DNA from: UBA4572 sp049965515
GTDB taxonomy: Bacteria; Nitrospirota; Leptospirillia; Leptospirillales; Leptospirillaceae
Length of the DNA: 51,260 nucleotides
Direction: 5' to 3'
NCBI GenBank assembly: GCA_049965515.1
Contig: JBMFWG010000008.1
Span: 1-51,260, forward strand
In this document: piece after piece, positions 50,967 to 51,260 of the stretch
Layout: every line of letters begins with the position of its first letter
How positions within the stretch are numbered: position 1 is the first letter of the stretch
Notes under the pieces: generated by a model
What the model was told of the DNA's origin: nothing
Database searches by the model: none
What the model saw: only the letters and a program-made list of their open reading frames with translations
Made by a program: the position numbers and the translations under genes

Positions 50967-51260
50967 GTTTGGGGCATCGATGTCACATATATCCGGCTTC
51001 GCCACGGATGGATGTATCTGGTGGCCACCCTTGACGGGTTCTCCCGCGCTGTCATCGCCTGGGAGCTCGATCACACGCTGGAAATCCCCTTTGTCCTCGA
51101 CTGTGTGGATCGGGCTCTTTCCTTTGCCACTCCCACAATCTGGAATAGTGATCAAGGAAGCCATTTCACCAGTCCCGGCTATCTGGAGCGCCTTAAATCC
51201 AGGAATATTCAAATCAGTATGGACGGAAAAGGCCGGGCTATCGACACTATCTTCACCGAG
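50967..51260 (+). pseudogene. IS3-family transposase (OrfB) fragment, N-terminally truncated
   Basis: The frame reads VWGIDVTYIRLRHGWMYLVA, then LDGFSRAVIAWELDHTLE, WNSDQGSHFTSPGYLERLKS and ISMDGKGRAIDTIFTE, running off the window. This is the DDE integrase core of an IS3-type OrfB, with Asp at GIDVTY and NSDQG and probably the catalytic Glu at the end (TE). Only 42 bases lie between the hemH stop and the first homologous codon, so the N-terminal part is missing. It is probably a remnant, with the rest beyond 51260. Confidence 0.85.

Noticed and set aside
1..51260. CRISPR arrays, rRNA or tRNA genes, phage structural genes
   Set aside because: Reading both strands gave no regularly spaced repeats, no rRNA-like sequence and no phage module.

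Overview
The window reads as chromosomal DNA of a Gram-negative (two-membrane) bacterium of moderately high GC content. Outer-membrane lipid transport (MlaE/F/D-like), lipoprotein export (LolC/E-LolD), LPS export (LptF/LptG), TolC-type channels and an RND pump are all present. Protein style and gene mix resemble acidophilic Nitrospirota of the Leptospirillum type. That assignment is an impression and was not tested. No tRNA, rRNA or CRISPR array was seen.

Layout. (1) 1-382: right end of an IS200/IS605-type element abutting the 3' part of a DUF4276 gene. (2) 498-9402: a di-haem cytochrome-c peroxidase, an mlaE-mlaF-mlaD-lipoprotein operon, a membrane protein with a degenerate GGDEF domain divergent from a class III nucleotidyl cyclase, a second TPR lipoprotein and a DsbA-fold protein. 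(3) 9395-11111: purE-purK. (4) 11112-11860: decayed IS200 tnpA and a run of hairpins. (5) 11927-19055: a NuoF-like flavoprotein with a thioredoxin-like [2Fe-2S] protein, a TPR membrane protein, mtnA, lysS, lolC/E, lolD. (6) 19079-26656, minus strand: FmdB-type protein, aminotransferase, coaD, rsmD, a basic peptidoglycan-binding protein, an output-less double-Cache sensor, an FNR-type reductase, and an ABC-2 exporter with a membrane-anchored partner. (7) 26698-36642: two efflux clusters, each pairing a TolC-type channel with a member of one paralogous family of small predicted beta-barrel proteins. The second cluster also has the RND pump and adaptor. A LysR gene lies between them, and a 34-bp near-perfect palindrome precedes the second. 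(8) 37337-42447: purQ-purL-purF and a TrkA-C-like protein. (9) 42526-46991, minus strand: methyltransferase, DUF5069 protein, miaB and a globin/EAL protein. (10) 47418-51260: lptF-lptG, ferrochelatase and an IS3-family transposase fragment.

Genes are packed, with many ATGA/GTGA or TGATG overlaps that point to translationally coupled operons. The window is mostly core metabolism and envelope biogenesis, with insertion-sequence remnants at both ends and at 11.2 kb. I did not find a clear-cut new defence or mobile system. The most unusual items are the TolC/beta-barrel paralogue pairs with the palindromic operator, the NuoF plus thioredoxin-like ferredoxin unit, the MlaF-like ATPase with degraded motifs, the globin-EAL protein with a possible zinc-binding tail, and the cysteine-rich tail of ferrochelatase.
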